Origin: Papiliotrema nemorosa
Taxonomy: Eukaryota; Basidiomycota; Tremellomycetes; Tremellales; Rhynchogastremaceae
NCBI GenBank assembly: GCA_032158125.1
Contig: JASKOT010000019.1
Span: 186,001 to 250,000 of the forward strand
Direction of reading: 5' to 3'
Length of the DNA: 64,000 nucleotides
Shown: positions 34,273-45,872 of the stretch, piece by piece
Numbering within the stretch: the first letter of the stretch is position 1
Layout of the letters: every line of letters starts with the position of its first letter
Program-made: the position numbers and the translations under genes
Notes under the pieces: generated by a model
What the model was told of the DNA's origin: nothing
Seen by the model: only the letters and a program-made list of their open reading frames with translations
Databases searched by the model: none

Positions 34273-35055
34273 ATGTCAGGATCTAGTGGCGACTTCTCGC
34301 TGAGCGAAAACGATTTCAAGCTCGAAGAGAGCGAGGAAGGCTCTTGGAGCGTATTAGTACGACCTCGGATCCTCCGCCCGTCTATTCTTTCACCGGATCA
34401 ACTCCGTGCGGTACCCCTCCCCCACGACTTCTGCGAGACTCTCATCACAGAGTTTAATACATCCCTCGAGGAAGATATCGCAAGAGATTCCACGTTATTG
34501 TCAAGTGTATGGGGTCAGGAGGGAGTTACGCGAGTCCTACCCTTGTTGGTCTCGATCGGAGAGCAGCACTTGGACAAGCACACTGTTAATTTTCAGACAA
34601 CCAAGAAACATCGGACAGAAAGGTGGTACGAGCTTATCTCGCTGAGAAAAATGAGGGAGGGAGAGGATGTCTCGATTGAGGATCCGCAAAAATCCGCCCT
34701 CCTTGATGAAGTCCACTCGGCCATCGATGACCATCTCGGTCTGGACCCACCTGGGAACATCCCAGAGGCCGGTTGGAGGGTTTACAAGGACTGCTTGCTC
34801 ACTAGAGCCCGGAAGGATCTCAATACGCTATACGATTCCATACCGGGCTCATCCGGGGCTGTCACAGCGGATATTCGATTCGAGGATCTGTACGATCCCG
34901 CAACGCCTGTGAGTGACGACCCGCTCGAGTATCATGGTTGGACAAGGGTTCATATCTCCCTGCATGGTCAGAACGAAGACGTTAGCATCATCAATAGTGC
35001 AGTCATTGAGTTGGAGAAGGTTCAGTATCCCCGACCCATTCGACCTCGACAATAG
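34273..35055 (+). CDS. Unknown-family protein, tandem copy 4, short and probably frameshifted
   Basis: A frame of 260 codons starting MSGSSGDFSLSENDFKLEE. Two blocks tie it to the family: LPHDFCETLITEFNTSLEED followed by LLSSVWGQEGVTRVLPLL (compare SLNDVWQARLETLEW), and HISLHGQNEDVSIINSAV, aligning with the GQN motif of copies 1-3 at the expected place. Soon after, this frame stops, whereas another frame continues as PFDLDNSLVALGKLRARTKR and VAVYRGFRTL. The whole C-terminal third of the family is absent. Either a decaying copy, a sequencing frameshift near 35010-35030, or a genuinely shorter protein. A GTAGGT donor and TTGCAG acceptor follow FRTL, immediately leading to a stop. Confidence 0.65.
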   Translation: MSGSSGDFSLSENDFKLEESEEGSWSVLVRPRILRPSILSPDQLRAVPLPHDFCETLITEFNTSLEEDIARDSTLLSSVWGQEGVTRVLPLLVSIGEQHLDKHTVNFQTTKKHRTERWYELISLRKMREGEDVSIEDPQKSALLDEVHSAIDDHLGLDPPGNIPEAGWRVYKDCLLTRARKDLNTLYDSIPGSSGAVTADIRFEDLYDPATPVSDDPLEYHGWTRVHISLHGQNEDVSIINSAVIELEKVQYPRPIRPRQ

Positions 35056-35373
35056 CCTGGTGGCTCTGGGCAAACTTCGCGCTCGGACGAAGCGTGAGTC
35101 TCAGGTTGCCGTATACAGAGGATTCAGGACATTGGTAGGTCTTGCCTGTTTAACTTGAGAAATGGGATGCATCATGAAGAATGCTTGCAGTAGTATCTCC
35201 TCTGATGCGAGATCAGTCACTCGGAATTGACCGAGTAAACCCGGTTTGATAAGGTGACGCCATGTTCAAACGACTCGTCCGAACGTCCGAACCAGCATCG
35301 CACAGCGGTCAGAGAGGTATATATAGCGCATCGACCACATGCATGGCGCTGTACATACATCTTACAGATTGAC
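35056..35373. other. Intergenic upstream of methyltransferase
   Basis: About 320 bases; the left part still reads as family-like sequence in a second frame (to about 35140). A TATATATAG box lies at 35318-35326, about 50 bases before the methyltransferase ATG. Confidence 0.5.
35318..35326 (+). promoter_or_regulatory. TATA box of the methyltransferase gene
   Basis: TATATATAG, with the start codon at 35374. Confidence 0.6.
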
Positions 35374-36452
35374 ATGTCAGCAGAGCCTCAACCCAAGCAA
35401 TCGCAGAATGTTCACGAGATCGCCGTGAGCGGTTTCAAGGAAGGCACCAACGATCTGGTAGGTTTACCTTGTTCCATCCAGCTAATCATAGTATGACCAA
35501 GCTCGACCTTCTTATCCTGCATCAGCACTTCGGATCATCGCAGAAGCTCTACCTCCAGCATCTCAAGATGGATTGACGATCCTCGAACCGGGGTCCGGGA
35601 CCGGTATATTCTCCCGAATCATCCTTTCCCCTCCCACACCCGAATACCCCTCTTTCCCAGTGAAGACTCTGGTGGGAATAGAGCCTTCTGAGGGTATGAG
35701 AAACGCCTGGCAGAGGGGCTTGGGAAAGATTGATCCCAACGCACTGGACGGTAGACGGGTGATAGCGGTCGATGGATCCTTTGAAGACTTCTCCAATGCC
35801 GGAGTGGAGAAAGGTTCGGTGGATCTAGTGGTCATTGCACAAGCATGGCATTGGTGTCCCGATTACGACAAAGCTCTCGTATGTATCTCTTCCTCCAGAT
35901 ACGTGGTGTCAATTTCTGACGAGTCGTAGCGGGAAGTCGCAGAGTACTTGAGTCCAACTGGAATTCTGGTACTGATATGGAACCTCGAGTCGAATCATAC
36001 CCCTTGGCATGCCAGGATACGAGAATTGTATCAACCACATGATCGCGGAACACCACAATACTACAAGGGATGGTGGAGGCGATGCTACGAGACGCCTGCC
36101 TATGCAGAGTTCTTCCAGCCTCCAGAGGAGAGAACGACATCCTGGGTCACGCCGCAGACCGAAGACCAGGTGTGTATACATACACACAAGCGGGGAGCGT
36201 GGTGGCTTATAGGGCAGCTCGTCAATCGCCTATTGTCAAAATCTTACTTGACCGAAGCCTATCTGTCGGGGCAAGAACGAGAAGATTTTGTCTCGCAGCT
36301 GCGACAGATCATCCAGCAGGATGATAAAGAGTGGATAGACAAGGAGGTCAGCATCGTCTCTCACAATGACATCGTCGTTTGCTGACTTACAGAAACGCAT
36401 CTTTGCTTATCATTACAATACGGACGTTATCATCATTAGGAAGAAGGAGTGA
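35374..36452 (+). CDS. Class I SAM-dependent methyltransferase
   Basis: Small cytoplasmic methyltransferase of the yeast CRG1/TMT1 style (methyltransferase type 11 fold). Exon 1 encodes MSAEPQPKQSQNVHEIAVSG and FKEGTNDL, then splices to YDQARPSYPASALRIIAEAL. The cofactor motif is TILEPGSGTGIFSRIIL, the next acidic strand is LVGIEPSEGM, and VDLVVIAQAWHWCPDYDKAL is typical of this group. A later exon reads LSPTGILVLIWNLES. The last exon, after an intron, ends YHYNTDVIIIRKKE with stop at 36450-36452. The substrate cannot be predicted; relatives act on trans-aconitate or small lipids/drugs. It sits directly after the tandem unknown family on the same strand and also has a TATA box. Confidence 0.88.
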
Positions 36453-36723
36453 CCCTTCTTGATACTAGGCGTCGTATGAATACATGCGGATGAATCAGAA
36501 GTAGAAAGCGCAAAACCGCGCGAGAGACTCTACTGTATACCATGTTGACAGTCTAAGTCTAGACTTATTGCCCTCCCTTCCAACTACACGAGTCCCAACT
36601 CCACGTCGAAAGTGGATCATATACAATATTCATTCGTGTCTCGCCGCCCTCCACTGGGTATCTCGAACAAAAATGCCGGTGTATATCGTGAGGGTCAAGC
36701 TGATTATGCTGCGTTCCGTTTAC

Positions 36724-39580
36724 TCATTCTGCCTTGGCAGACTCCTTTCGATCGCTGAAGCCCGGTCGAGATCCACCTCGCGAGCCACCTCGGAAACCTC
36801 CACGTCCCCCTCGCGAGCCGAATGGACCTCGAGCAGGTGGGTTGGAAACTGAAATGCTGACCGTGGTATCTCGGATAACCTGCCATTTAGTGTTGATATC
36901 GCATGGACACCGTTCTACATGCCTTTGTGGATTCGCTCAAAGCAGTCTGCATATCTGCCTCGCTCTCGAAATCCGCGTACGCGAAATCCTTCGTGATTAG
37001 CGACCCAACGGAGTTGCCACGGTGAGCTCACTTTTTGGGTTCCAGAGACGTGATCCACAATGATCTTGACATGCGAGATCTAGCTGATCAGTATTGACCA
37101 TTGAAAATACGTCAAAGATTCTCACCTTCGATGAATTGGGGAACAACGCCTTGATCTCGTCTTCCGAAGTAGGGACCGGGATGCCCTTGATATACAAGGA
37201 CATGGTCTTCTTGGGAAGGGCTCGGCTTTCTGGTGCAACGTCGATCTTCTCAGTAGAGGCGGCCTTGTCCATCGACTTCTCGCTGTCGGAAGGTTTCGAT
37301 TTCTCCTTCTCAGAATCTTTCTTTTCACCGTCTCTTTTCTCGGCATCTTTCTTCTCGTTGTCCTTCTTCTCCTCCTTGATGCCATTTGCAGTTGCACCAT
37401 TGACTTCCCCTCGTCTGGCAGAAGCCGATTTGGACCTGTCATCTTTCTTGGCATTGGCTGCCAGAGCAGTGGGCGCGGGAGGCTTGCCGTTCGCCTGAAG
37501 GGTGGGCGTTACGGTCTTGGTAGTAGAACCAGGGGCCGGAGACTTGGTAGCGGGCGCTTCAGTCGGCTTTATTTGGGGTTCGGTAGGCTTCGAGCCGGGA
37601 GTAACAGGAGGCTGCCCTCGCAACGAACGAGGTTGGACCGGCGGTTTTGAAGGCACCGACGGAAGTCCGTTTGATGCGACCGTGGCAGGACCCGATGGGA
37701 CTGGTCTAGCTGCGATGGATGCTGCTTGCGGGGGTCGCGCAGCTATGCCTCGGATACTGTTTGTTTGTGGAGCCAGCTGCTGCACTGGTCGGGAAGGGAT
37801 CCCCGCAGGAGCCGGAGTAGGTCGAGGGAAGGCTGATTTGGTCACATCTTGCACGGGTCGACCAGGAGCAGCGGCCGTCGGTGCAGGGGTGTAAGGGGCT
37901 GAGGGTGGAGCCTGAGCTTGAGATGTTCGATGAGCGAAGTTGAGGCCTGTTCTCAGCATGTTGACCTCACATGGAACAGCCACCTATTTCAACTCACCTG
38001 AGCTCCTAGTCTCGACAGACACTCGGCTCCCAGAGATGGAGAACAGGAGATGACCACCGGCTGCGTCACTGGCCGTAAGCAGTCATTGGCAGAGGTGACT
38101 TCAGGAGGACTCACGTGAGCACCCAATTCCAGATGTTCATCCATCGGTCGTCCTGCTTCTCCGGAAGACTGTCCACAGCCGTCAGAGCCTTCTTGAGGAG
38201 GGATTGCTGCTCCTCGCTGAGAAGTCAGCCATGATCAACGTTCTGACTTTTCGAGCAACGCACTTCAAGCTCGCATCGACCTTCTCCTTGACCGAATTGT
38301 AGATCTCCATGAACCCTTTCTGACCCGTAAGAAGGGTGCTTCGATAGCTTTCGAAATCCAGATGGGAGGTGAAGGCGTTGAATGAGGCGGAATATCGGAC
38401 TGGAGATTAGCCTTTGCACAGTAAACGGATGTCCCACTCACAGTGCGTCCCTCCCGATATCGTCAAGTCTGCCTTGATGGCATTGGCCAGTAGACCGAGA
38501 AGACCGTGTCGTGGAACAGGTGATGCAGAGATGAAGAGACGAGTTTCCGAAGGGTCAAATGACTGGCACGTCAGGACGTGAACGACGCAGATGCTACATC
38601 GGACTCACTCGTTGAGCCGTCTCGACCAGCTCGCCTAATTGCAACGCGGTCACCCACATTGTACCTCGGGCACCAGCAATGGTCGCTTTTCCCTCTCCTG
38701 CTATGTTAGACATAAACAATTGCCAATTGGCAGGGACTGACCATGATCGACTGATGGTCAGCTAGTATTATAGGGAAGAGACTATGCACATACACAGCTT
38801 GTGGAAGGCCAGAGCACCTCCAAGGCCCAGCAGTCTAAGCTTGAGCCCTCCAGTCTCGATCAACGCAGTAGACGCCTCATCGATGACCGTCAGATTCTGC
38901 ACCTCGTACTCTCCAGTCCTGAACTTCTCAACGATATGAACATCCTCGATCAACCCGTACACAGTAAAGACCGGTACGGGGAAGGTGATGGCTCCCGAGA
39001 GAAGGTGAGGGAATTGGGAAAGGGGGAAATGGATGGAAGAATTGTTCAAGTCAGCAATAAGCTGATCTCTAGGTTTCTCCGGGGTGGCAGAAAGAAGCTG
39101 AGTTCGAGTAGCTGGTGCGACAAGAGGGGAGTACTGAATGAGGTGTCGCAGGATCCTTCAGATCAGCTTTGGAACGCGGTAGAGAGGAAGAGGGCGTGGA
39201 GGTGAGGATAGCAGTCACCGCCAGACATGGAGCCTGCCCTGAAGGAGCTTGCCAGAGAGACACGTACGGATCATTCATCCTCCCAAGAGAGTCTGCGTCG
39301 AGGAAACCAAAGTCACCGGTGTGGATGACGGCAGTCGCATCGTGTTCTCTGATCAATCGATTGAGCTCATGATCTAAGCGTCAGCCGACATGTAATTCAC
39401 CCTTCGCGTGGTCCAATTGTGTGAGGAGATGGAGCTCTACTCACAGTCGCCTCTGATATCGGCCACACAGAGGATACGACCCGTCTTCCCTGCTAGGACG
39501 ATTCGGGGCGGGGATGATGTGGTTGAAGGAGCTTTTTCCGTCTGAGGGGGAGAGAGCAGGCCGTTGACCGTCGTAGCCAT
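36724..39580 (-). CDS. DUF2433 metallophosphoesterase-like protein with C-terminal RRM and RGG tail
   Basis: It starts [19 protein letters not shown]. The first domain reads [12 protein letters not shown], then [20 protein letters not shown] with [14 protein letters not shown], a calcineurin-like phosphoesterase pattern as in fungal DUF2433 proteins. It continues with [33 protein letters not shown] and, after further introns, [20 protein letters not shown] and [21 protein letters not shown] long Pro/Ala-rich linker and a charged Lys/Glu/Asp tract follow, then an RRM ([47 protein letters not shown]), ending with an RGG-like tail ([13 protein letters not shown]). Probably an RNA-binding phosphoesterase or a regulator derived from one; no substrate is known. 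It is convergent with the methyltransferase. Confidence 0.85.
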
Positions 39581-40893
39581 TTCGATGCTTTTCTACGTGT
39601 ATTCTTGCGCTGTGAGTAGGGTATAGAGGTGCAGAGAGGGTCGGGAGAAGCAGAAACAGGCGGAAAGTGTAGAGGAGAGAGGGGTGGAAGAGGGCGAACA
39701 AAGTGCAGACGAAGGGGGATCGGCGGGCAGCGCCGACCAGGGGGGTAATTGCTGACGTAATCAGCTGACCTCACTCTTGTCTTCGAGGTCAACCGGTCCT
39801 CGTACCTGGAATGCACAACATGGCTGGAGAAGACGACGAGATATTGCAACATGCATCGAGATCAACTCTAATCCATGGAAGATGTGAGCGAGATATACTA
39901 CTCGTACGAAGAGTGACTATTCTCCATCAAGTCCTTCAGTACGCTCATTCCCGGACGCTTCGTGCGAAGTTGGGATTCGATTACTTTTCGCTCTTGAGAC
40001 CGACAGACCCATGAAGGATCTATCGGGATCTCGTATAGCGATTGCTGCAAGTGTATCGATGTTCATTGATCGCTAGCTGACACTGCAGAAACATCAATGA
40101 CCTCAATGGCCTTAACGTAAACCACCCGAATTCGAATCAGACCTGGATGATCATCGAGAGCCTCATCATCAAGGTTCGACATGGACTTCTGCTCGGGTCT
40201 TTGTCATGAGCAAAAAAGCCAGGTTGTGCAATTGGTTTGACTCACTTTGTACTGCTGGAGAGTAAGTTTGGCAATGATCGTGCAGCAACAAGGTGGAAGT
40301 AGAGAACCCAATGCTTCTCAACGCTTTTGGTCTGGTGCATAGACTTATGTCTCTGTGGGTGCCCCATATCGGAAAGGTACCGCGTATTTCTTATAGTGAT
40401 GAGACTGATACATCAGAATCTATGTAGCTTGAGTGACGAGATTGACAAACCTCTATTTCCGACCAGCATATCAAAATCGCTGCACGTCCTAACCAAAAAA
40501 AGGTGTCTTTTGTCTTGCACGCCGACCACCAATTGAAGATGGTATGGGGATGCGGCTAAACATGATGTGAGTAGCCACGAGGCAGACTTGTCAGAGGTGT
40601 GAATGCTGGATGAGTTCGGTCAGATGTCGGCACCACTCTGGATAACGTCGACGCCGACTCGGCGCTTCTCGGGTATTTGTGGTTTCTTCTGTCAGGGTGG
40701 AGTAGTAAAATGGAATCGAGCGGAGGGGTGAGTAGAGTATAACACAAGGAATCAGCTCGAGCCATTCCATGTTTACGCTTCAGCTGCGCCAACCACCTCC
40801 GTTGCCTTTGTACAAATCACGTTAAAGGGGTGTCATTGAATGATGTCGTAAAAAGATCGTTGATGCCGTTCTCTCTCCATGATGGCAATCCTC
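39581..40893. other. Intergenic region between DUF2433 and NOB1 genes
   Basis: About 1.3 kb. Only short, unconvincing ORFs (up to 69 codons). It holds the DUF2433 promoter; nothing else is supported. Confidence 0.5.
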
Positions 40894-42551
40894 TCATCGC
40901 TTTCGTCGTGCTTGATTCGGGTTCTTCCTACCGTGCCCGATGGTCGGCATACCACGTCCATCACTTCTCCCCTTTCCAGACATCCCCACGCTGAGAATCT
41001 CGGGCATCCACTGTATTGTTAGCAACGTAGTTCGAGTGGAATGTCCAAGCGGTCAAGTGGGAAGAGTCTACTCACATCAGGATCGTCCCATCCATCCAAA
41101 GTCCCCTTGGCAGCTTTACGTTCTTGTTTTTCTCTCTTGATGTTTTGCGATTTAACGGCATTCTGCCATTCCGCCTGATCTTCACGCATGATCAAACCCG
41201 TCCCACCTTTCAGCTGACCCTTGGCTCGACCTGGTTTCGCATCTGGAATGGAGAATTTGCTTCCTCGGAGATGATATTGGAAATTCTTCTTGAGATGGAT
41301 ACGCTGTTCACCCGTTTTGGCGGACACAGTGACGGTAGTTCGGAGGAGTGTGGGATTACCGCATGAGGGGCAGAATCGTTTGCTTGAGTCTTTGCAGATT
41401 CTATCGGATCAGTTAAATTGATCGTCGCATACAACGGTTTACGTGATGAGAAATGGTGACTTACTTGAAGCAGGCGTGACATCGCAGAACGAAGCTCTTG
41501 ACTTTGTTGATCCTCTTTCCGCCCTCTCCTACCAGACCCAATCCCATACCCAGCAACACATTCTGCACTGCGAAATCTCCCGTCATACAAGCCGCAGCGA
41601 TGGGTCCCGTCCCGTCGGATCCCGATTCTGTCGGTAGTAAGCCAAGATCATGACTTCGGTGTTTGGCAACATTGGAAGGAGTGATCCATTCTCCTCCGTC
41701 ACTCTCGGAGTCTTCCTCGATTTGAGTCTCATTCGAAGTAGTAGCGCCTTGTTGATGGGGTGACGCGGTAGGAGCAGGAATAGACGGGCGTGGCTCTTCA
41801 GGAGCGGCGAGATCGGGTTGGGATGGCTGGCCATCGAGCAAGACCTGATCAATAGACCTAGTGATCTCTTCCACCTCCGCGAGCGAATGTCCTTCCTCCA
41901 CCTCGTCCTCTTCACTATCCGTCTCTTCATCCTCGTCCGTGACTGCGTCGGCATGTTGAGCTACCCCAGAGGCTGACTCCTCAACAGGTTCTCCTTCCCC
42001 TTGTTTCTCCTCCGCGAGCGCAGACTGCACCGGTCGTCTAGTCTGCCCCAACTCTGTCCTGATGTTCTTCTCCCCATTCTCCTCTACTTCCCACTGATAC
42101 GTCAACGCAATGACGGACAAGTCCGTGGCTGAGAGAACGGCAATATCCCCCGTCTTCTTCGCAAACGCCACGACTTCACTTCAGCCCATACTCTCATATG
42201 TTGTGCTGAGTAAGATGACATACCTTTGGCCATGGCATCCGCTGAAGGTCTCTCCACACGAACATCCACACCCGAGATACCTAGATTCTCCCAGTGCTGC
42301 CTAGCTTTTGGATCTCTCAGCTCGGCAAGTACCATAGGTGTCGTATGGAATGTCTGGGCGAGATGTCGGAGTGGTGCAAGAGACAAAAGAGGCCCAGCAT
42401 CAAGTATCAAGTGGTTGATCCCTGGTAACCGAGTCGAAGGACCCGCGGTCGGCGTTACATCTTGCGGGGTGGTAATGGACGGGGACGCGATAGATATCAC
42501 GGAGGGTGTGTCCGCTGTCGGCTTAGCGATCGCGCTGTAGGACAGGACCAT
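40894..42551 (-). CDS. nob1: NOB1, 20S pre-rRNA endonuclease
   Basis: Cleaves 20S pre-rRNA at site D to make 18S rRNA in late 40S maturation. The N-terminal PIN domain has INHLILDAGPLLSLAPLRHL (first catalytic Asp), VLAELRDPKARQHW and IAVLSATDLSVIALTYQWEV. A long acidic Ser/Glu/Pro-rich middle follows. The zinc ribbon is CHACFKICKDSSKRFCPSCG (two CxxC pairs), continued by KKNFQYHLRGSKFSIPD. Splicing the last intron gives DDPDWMPEILSVGMSGKGR and a basic end ARRKR, which matches the family exactly. The start at 42551 (MVLSYSAIAKP) is preferred; an in-frame ATG 20 codons upstream exists. It is divergent from PUS7 with a 251-base shared promoter. Confidence 0.96.
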
Positions 42552-42802
42552 ATTGCCTGATGTATGCTGGTGTGAAGGTCGAGATGGACGTTGAATACGT
42601 TGAATCAGCACTGAAATTTTGACCCCTCTTGGGTGTGTTTGTGGAGACCCCGCATCACCTGGCAGTGCTAGAGATTTTGGAGGAGTGTCTCGACGTGCTT
42701 GTATATTTCACCCCTTCGACTGACCCCATTGTCGAGGCATCGGGCATCCTTGTCTACCTTGGAAGCCGAGAAAAGAGGTCTCATCTGAGTGCCTTTGCAA
42801 AA
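42552..42802. promoter_or_regulatory. Bidirectional promoter of NOB1 and PUS7
   Basis: 251 bases between divergent start codons. It contains TGAAATTTTGA (42612-42622), similar to the rRNA-processing element known from yeast ribosome-biogenesis genes. The functional link is inferred. Confidence 0.45.
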
Positions 42803-45800
42803 ATGGAGGCCGAAAGCTCGAGTGCGATGAAGAGGCAGCTGGACGAAACAGACTCGACACAGGACATCGCCAAAAGGCAAAAGGTCGATGATGAGACCAC
42901 GACAGATGTTCCTGTCGACTCGGATGCTCAAATAACAGCCTCAGAGTCCAAAGATGATGCCCTCGTAGACTCAGCAGCCCAATCCCGACGAATCTTACAC
43001 CCCAACCCTCTCCCACTGCCAGTCTCGAGGTTGGGCCTGAAACCCAAATTACCGGAACTGCCCCCCTCTCTCGAGATGGTTACTGGTGCTACTCGGACCG
43101 AATTCAACGGTCAGGGATACATAGGAGAGAAAGAAGTCGGCATCATAGGGTACATTGGACCGAAAGATGTCGCTGGTGTGAGGGGTGTGATCAAACAAAG
43201 GTAAGGGTTCCGGGGTATGATCAGCTGAGGGAAGGTTCCTCGATTTCATGGTCAATGAGATTAGCCTAGATGGAGAGGTGTTACATCTGAAGGATATTGG
43301 TAAACCTCAAGAATCCGAACTTGACAAAGCCAAAGCCGATGCGAAGTCCCAAGCTGCCGAGTCGAGGTCGACTGTCAAGCTAGATCCTAGTACAATTGCC
43401 GAATCAGAGTCACTTCCCGCCGAGCTCAAGTTTGAAGATTTACCCAAATGGTCGACAAAGACTACATTGGCTCTGCGGAAACATTTTGAAGATGAGCAAA
43501 TTGTGGCGTTGCATGCGTTGTTTGTGGAAGGGAGGGATCCACGGCCAAAGACGGATAATGGATGGGGACAACGACCGGCCAGACCGGCTGTGGACGAGGA
43601 AGAGGCTATGATGAGTATGCAAGATACTTCGAGTAGTGCTCCTGCTACAGGTGGTGGGAGGGGACAAGGTAGAGATAGAGGAAGAGGAAGAGATAGAGAT
43701 GGAGGACGAGGTGGTAGAGGCGGAAGAGGAGGTCGGGGAGGTAAAGGTGGAGGAGCTCATTCGTGGATTGTGGACGAGCGAGAGGTCGTCACCAAGGTGA
43801 GTCTGACTAGAACCGTATCCTCGGCTATGTATTTACTGAAACTCTAGCCCATCGCGGACAAGGAGAAAAGAGCAGGATGCCATAGGGCCATCCGAGAGCT
43901 CTTCGGCGGGACTTTCGATACGTCGACCAAGGAAGTTTCCTCGTCTGAAGGACAACAAATAGTCATCAAATGGACTCGAGGCGATTCACGTAAACTGCTT
44001 GACCCCCGTGAAAAGGGTATGTCAACCTTGTCTCATTCGCATCACATTCCATGGCGTGCTGATCTCAGCACGAAAACAACTCCCACCATATATTCACCTT
44101 ACCCTTCAAAAAGCCAATAGAGAGACACAAGATGCTTTGGCGTACATGTCCCGAGCGTTAGGGTGTCAAAATCGAGATATCACAGTTTGCGGCACTAAAG
44201 ACAAGAGGGCAATCACGATTCAACGAGTGTGTCTGAGACGAGTCGATAGGACTTTGACTTCTGTTTGGAAGATCTTAAACGGGATCAAGGGGGGTAGGCA
44301 TACCGACCAGAGCGCGGTGGAGCAAAGGGGAGAGAGAGGAGTGAGGATAGGAGATTTGGCTTATTCAAAACAGTTATTGGATTTGGGTATGCTAAAGGGG
44401 AACAAGTTTACTATCACCCTGAGGTGTGTCACAGATAGCACAACAAATTGCGCTAATGTGCAGGAGCGTGGAGATGGGTCGAGAGGCTGAAGTGGATCGA
44501 ATCCTGGAATCACTACGAGATCATGGATTCATCAATTTCTACGGTAAGTCTGACGAAATTTCCATTACTATGTATGACTCACCACCAGGAATGCAACGAT
44601 TCGGAACATCAACCGTGCCCACCCACGTCACTGGCCTCTTATTGCTTAAAGGCAAATGGAGCGAAGCTGTAGACTCATTGCTCTCCTTGAGAGAGGGAGA
44701 ACATCCAGATTGTATGCGTGCAAGACTTGCCTGGTTGGAAGATGGGGATTACGTCAAGGCACTGGAACTCATGCCGAGGAGAAGTGTGGCTGAGCGATGT
44801 ATCTGGGATCATTGGAAGAAGGGCAATTCGACTTCGGACGCCCTCGGCGCCCTCACCCAGGTGAGACCAAGGTTTCAGAAATGACCGATTTTGATGGCAG
44901 ATTCCGAGGAACCTGAGGACAATGTATGCGCACGCTTACCAGTCTTACATTTGGAATCTGGTCGTTTCTGAACGAGTCAAGTTGTCAGCGACAGAGCCCC
45001 TAGTCGGTGATCTCGTATACGCCGAAGCGGACGTGGCGGATGGCGAAGCAGCAGACGACGAGATGCGTATGTTGAATATGATCCAACAGAATGATAAGAG
45101 AGCTGATGGGTAGAATACGGAGAGAAAGAGAAAGAGAGAAAAGGCGGCAGTGAAGCCGATGTGAAAGAATTGACCGAAGAGGATTTACCGAATTATACGA
45201 TCTTTGACGTGATTATGCCCCTTCCTGGATGGAATGTGGATTATCCAGGTGGTGCTTCAGGAGAGTTGTTTATGAAGATGATGGAAGCGGATGGGTTGAA
45301 TCCAAAGTCGTTAAGACGGCCTCAGAGGTGAGCTATCTCTCTACCTCTCAGCCCTCGATGTCGGTCACAACATGTTGAAGTGACCGCCTTCAAATCGTTG
45401 ACATCGACCCGGGACAACGCTTACGCGCAGGGAATACTCTTTACCCGGTTCATACCGAAAGATAATCCATCGACCTTCCAATGTCACTTGGAAGCATATC
45501 CGATATACCGACCCCGACGTTCCTCTGACCCAATCCGACGAAGACAAGATACTAGGTATATACCCACCTGGTTCGTCCGATCCAGAGGGCAAATTCGCAG
45601 CGGTTCAAATCGAATTTGAGTTATCAGCTTCGGTCTACGCTACGATGGCTTTGAGGGAAGTGACGAGGGAAGAGACTAGTTCGTGGCATCAGGCGGGGCT
45701 GACGTTGAGCGGGGAGGATCAAGAGTTCAAAGGTGCGGGTAAGGTTGAAGAGGAGGGCAAGGGGTTAGTGGTCGATGGGGCGGAAGGTGTCAAGGTGGAT

Positions 45801-45872
45801 ATTGAGAGTGCAACAATGGCAAAAGAGGAGATCAAGGCATCGGGCGAGGGCGAGACCACAACCCAGGTCTAA
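42803..45872 (+). CDS. pus7: TruD-family tRNA pseudouridine synthase PUS7
   Basis: Makes pseudouridine in tRNAs, U2 snRNA and some mRNAs. It starts MEAESSSAMKRQLDETDSTQ. It reads IIGYIGPKDVAGVRGVIKQR spliced to FLDFMVNEISLDGEVLHLKD, the TruD N-terminal motif, and the catalytic Asp lies in VCGTKDKRAITIQRV. MYAHAYQSYIWNLVVSERV, YTIFDVIMPLPGWNVDYPGG and, after a last intron, REYSLPGSYRKIIHRP and ASVYATMALREVTREETSS complete the fold. Between the N-terminal and catalytic parts lies an RG-rich insert (about 43650-43765) not expected in the family. A variable acidic C-terminus ends TTTQV. Introns are numerous. Confidence 0.95.

Noticed and set aside
34909..34971. Possible intron (GTGAGT...CAG, 63 bases) in tandem copy 4
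   Set aside because: Splicing would remove part of the GQN motif shared by all four paralogues and would not repair the frame.
41461..41954. Overlapping frame with Lys/Arg-rich sequence inside NOB1
   Set aside because: Shadow of the acidic NOB1 linker on the same strand.
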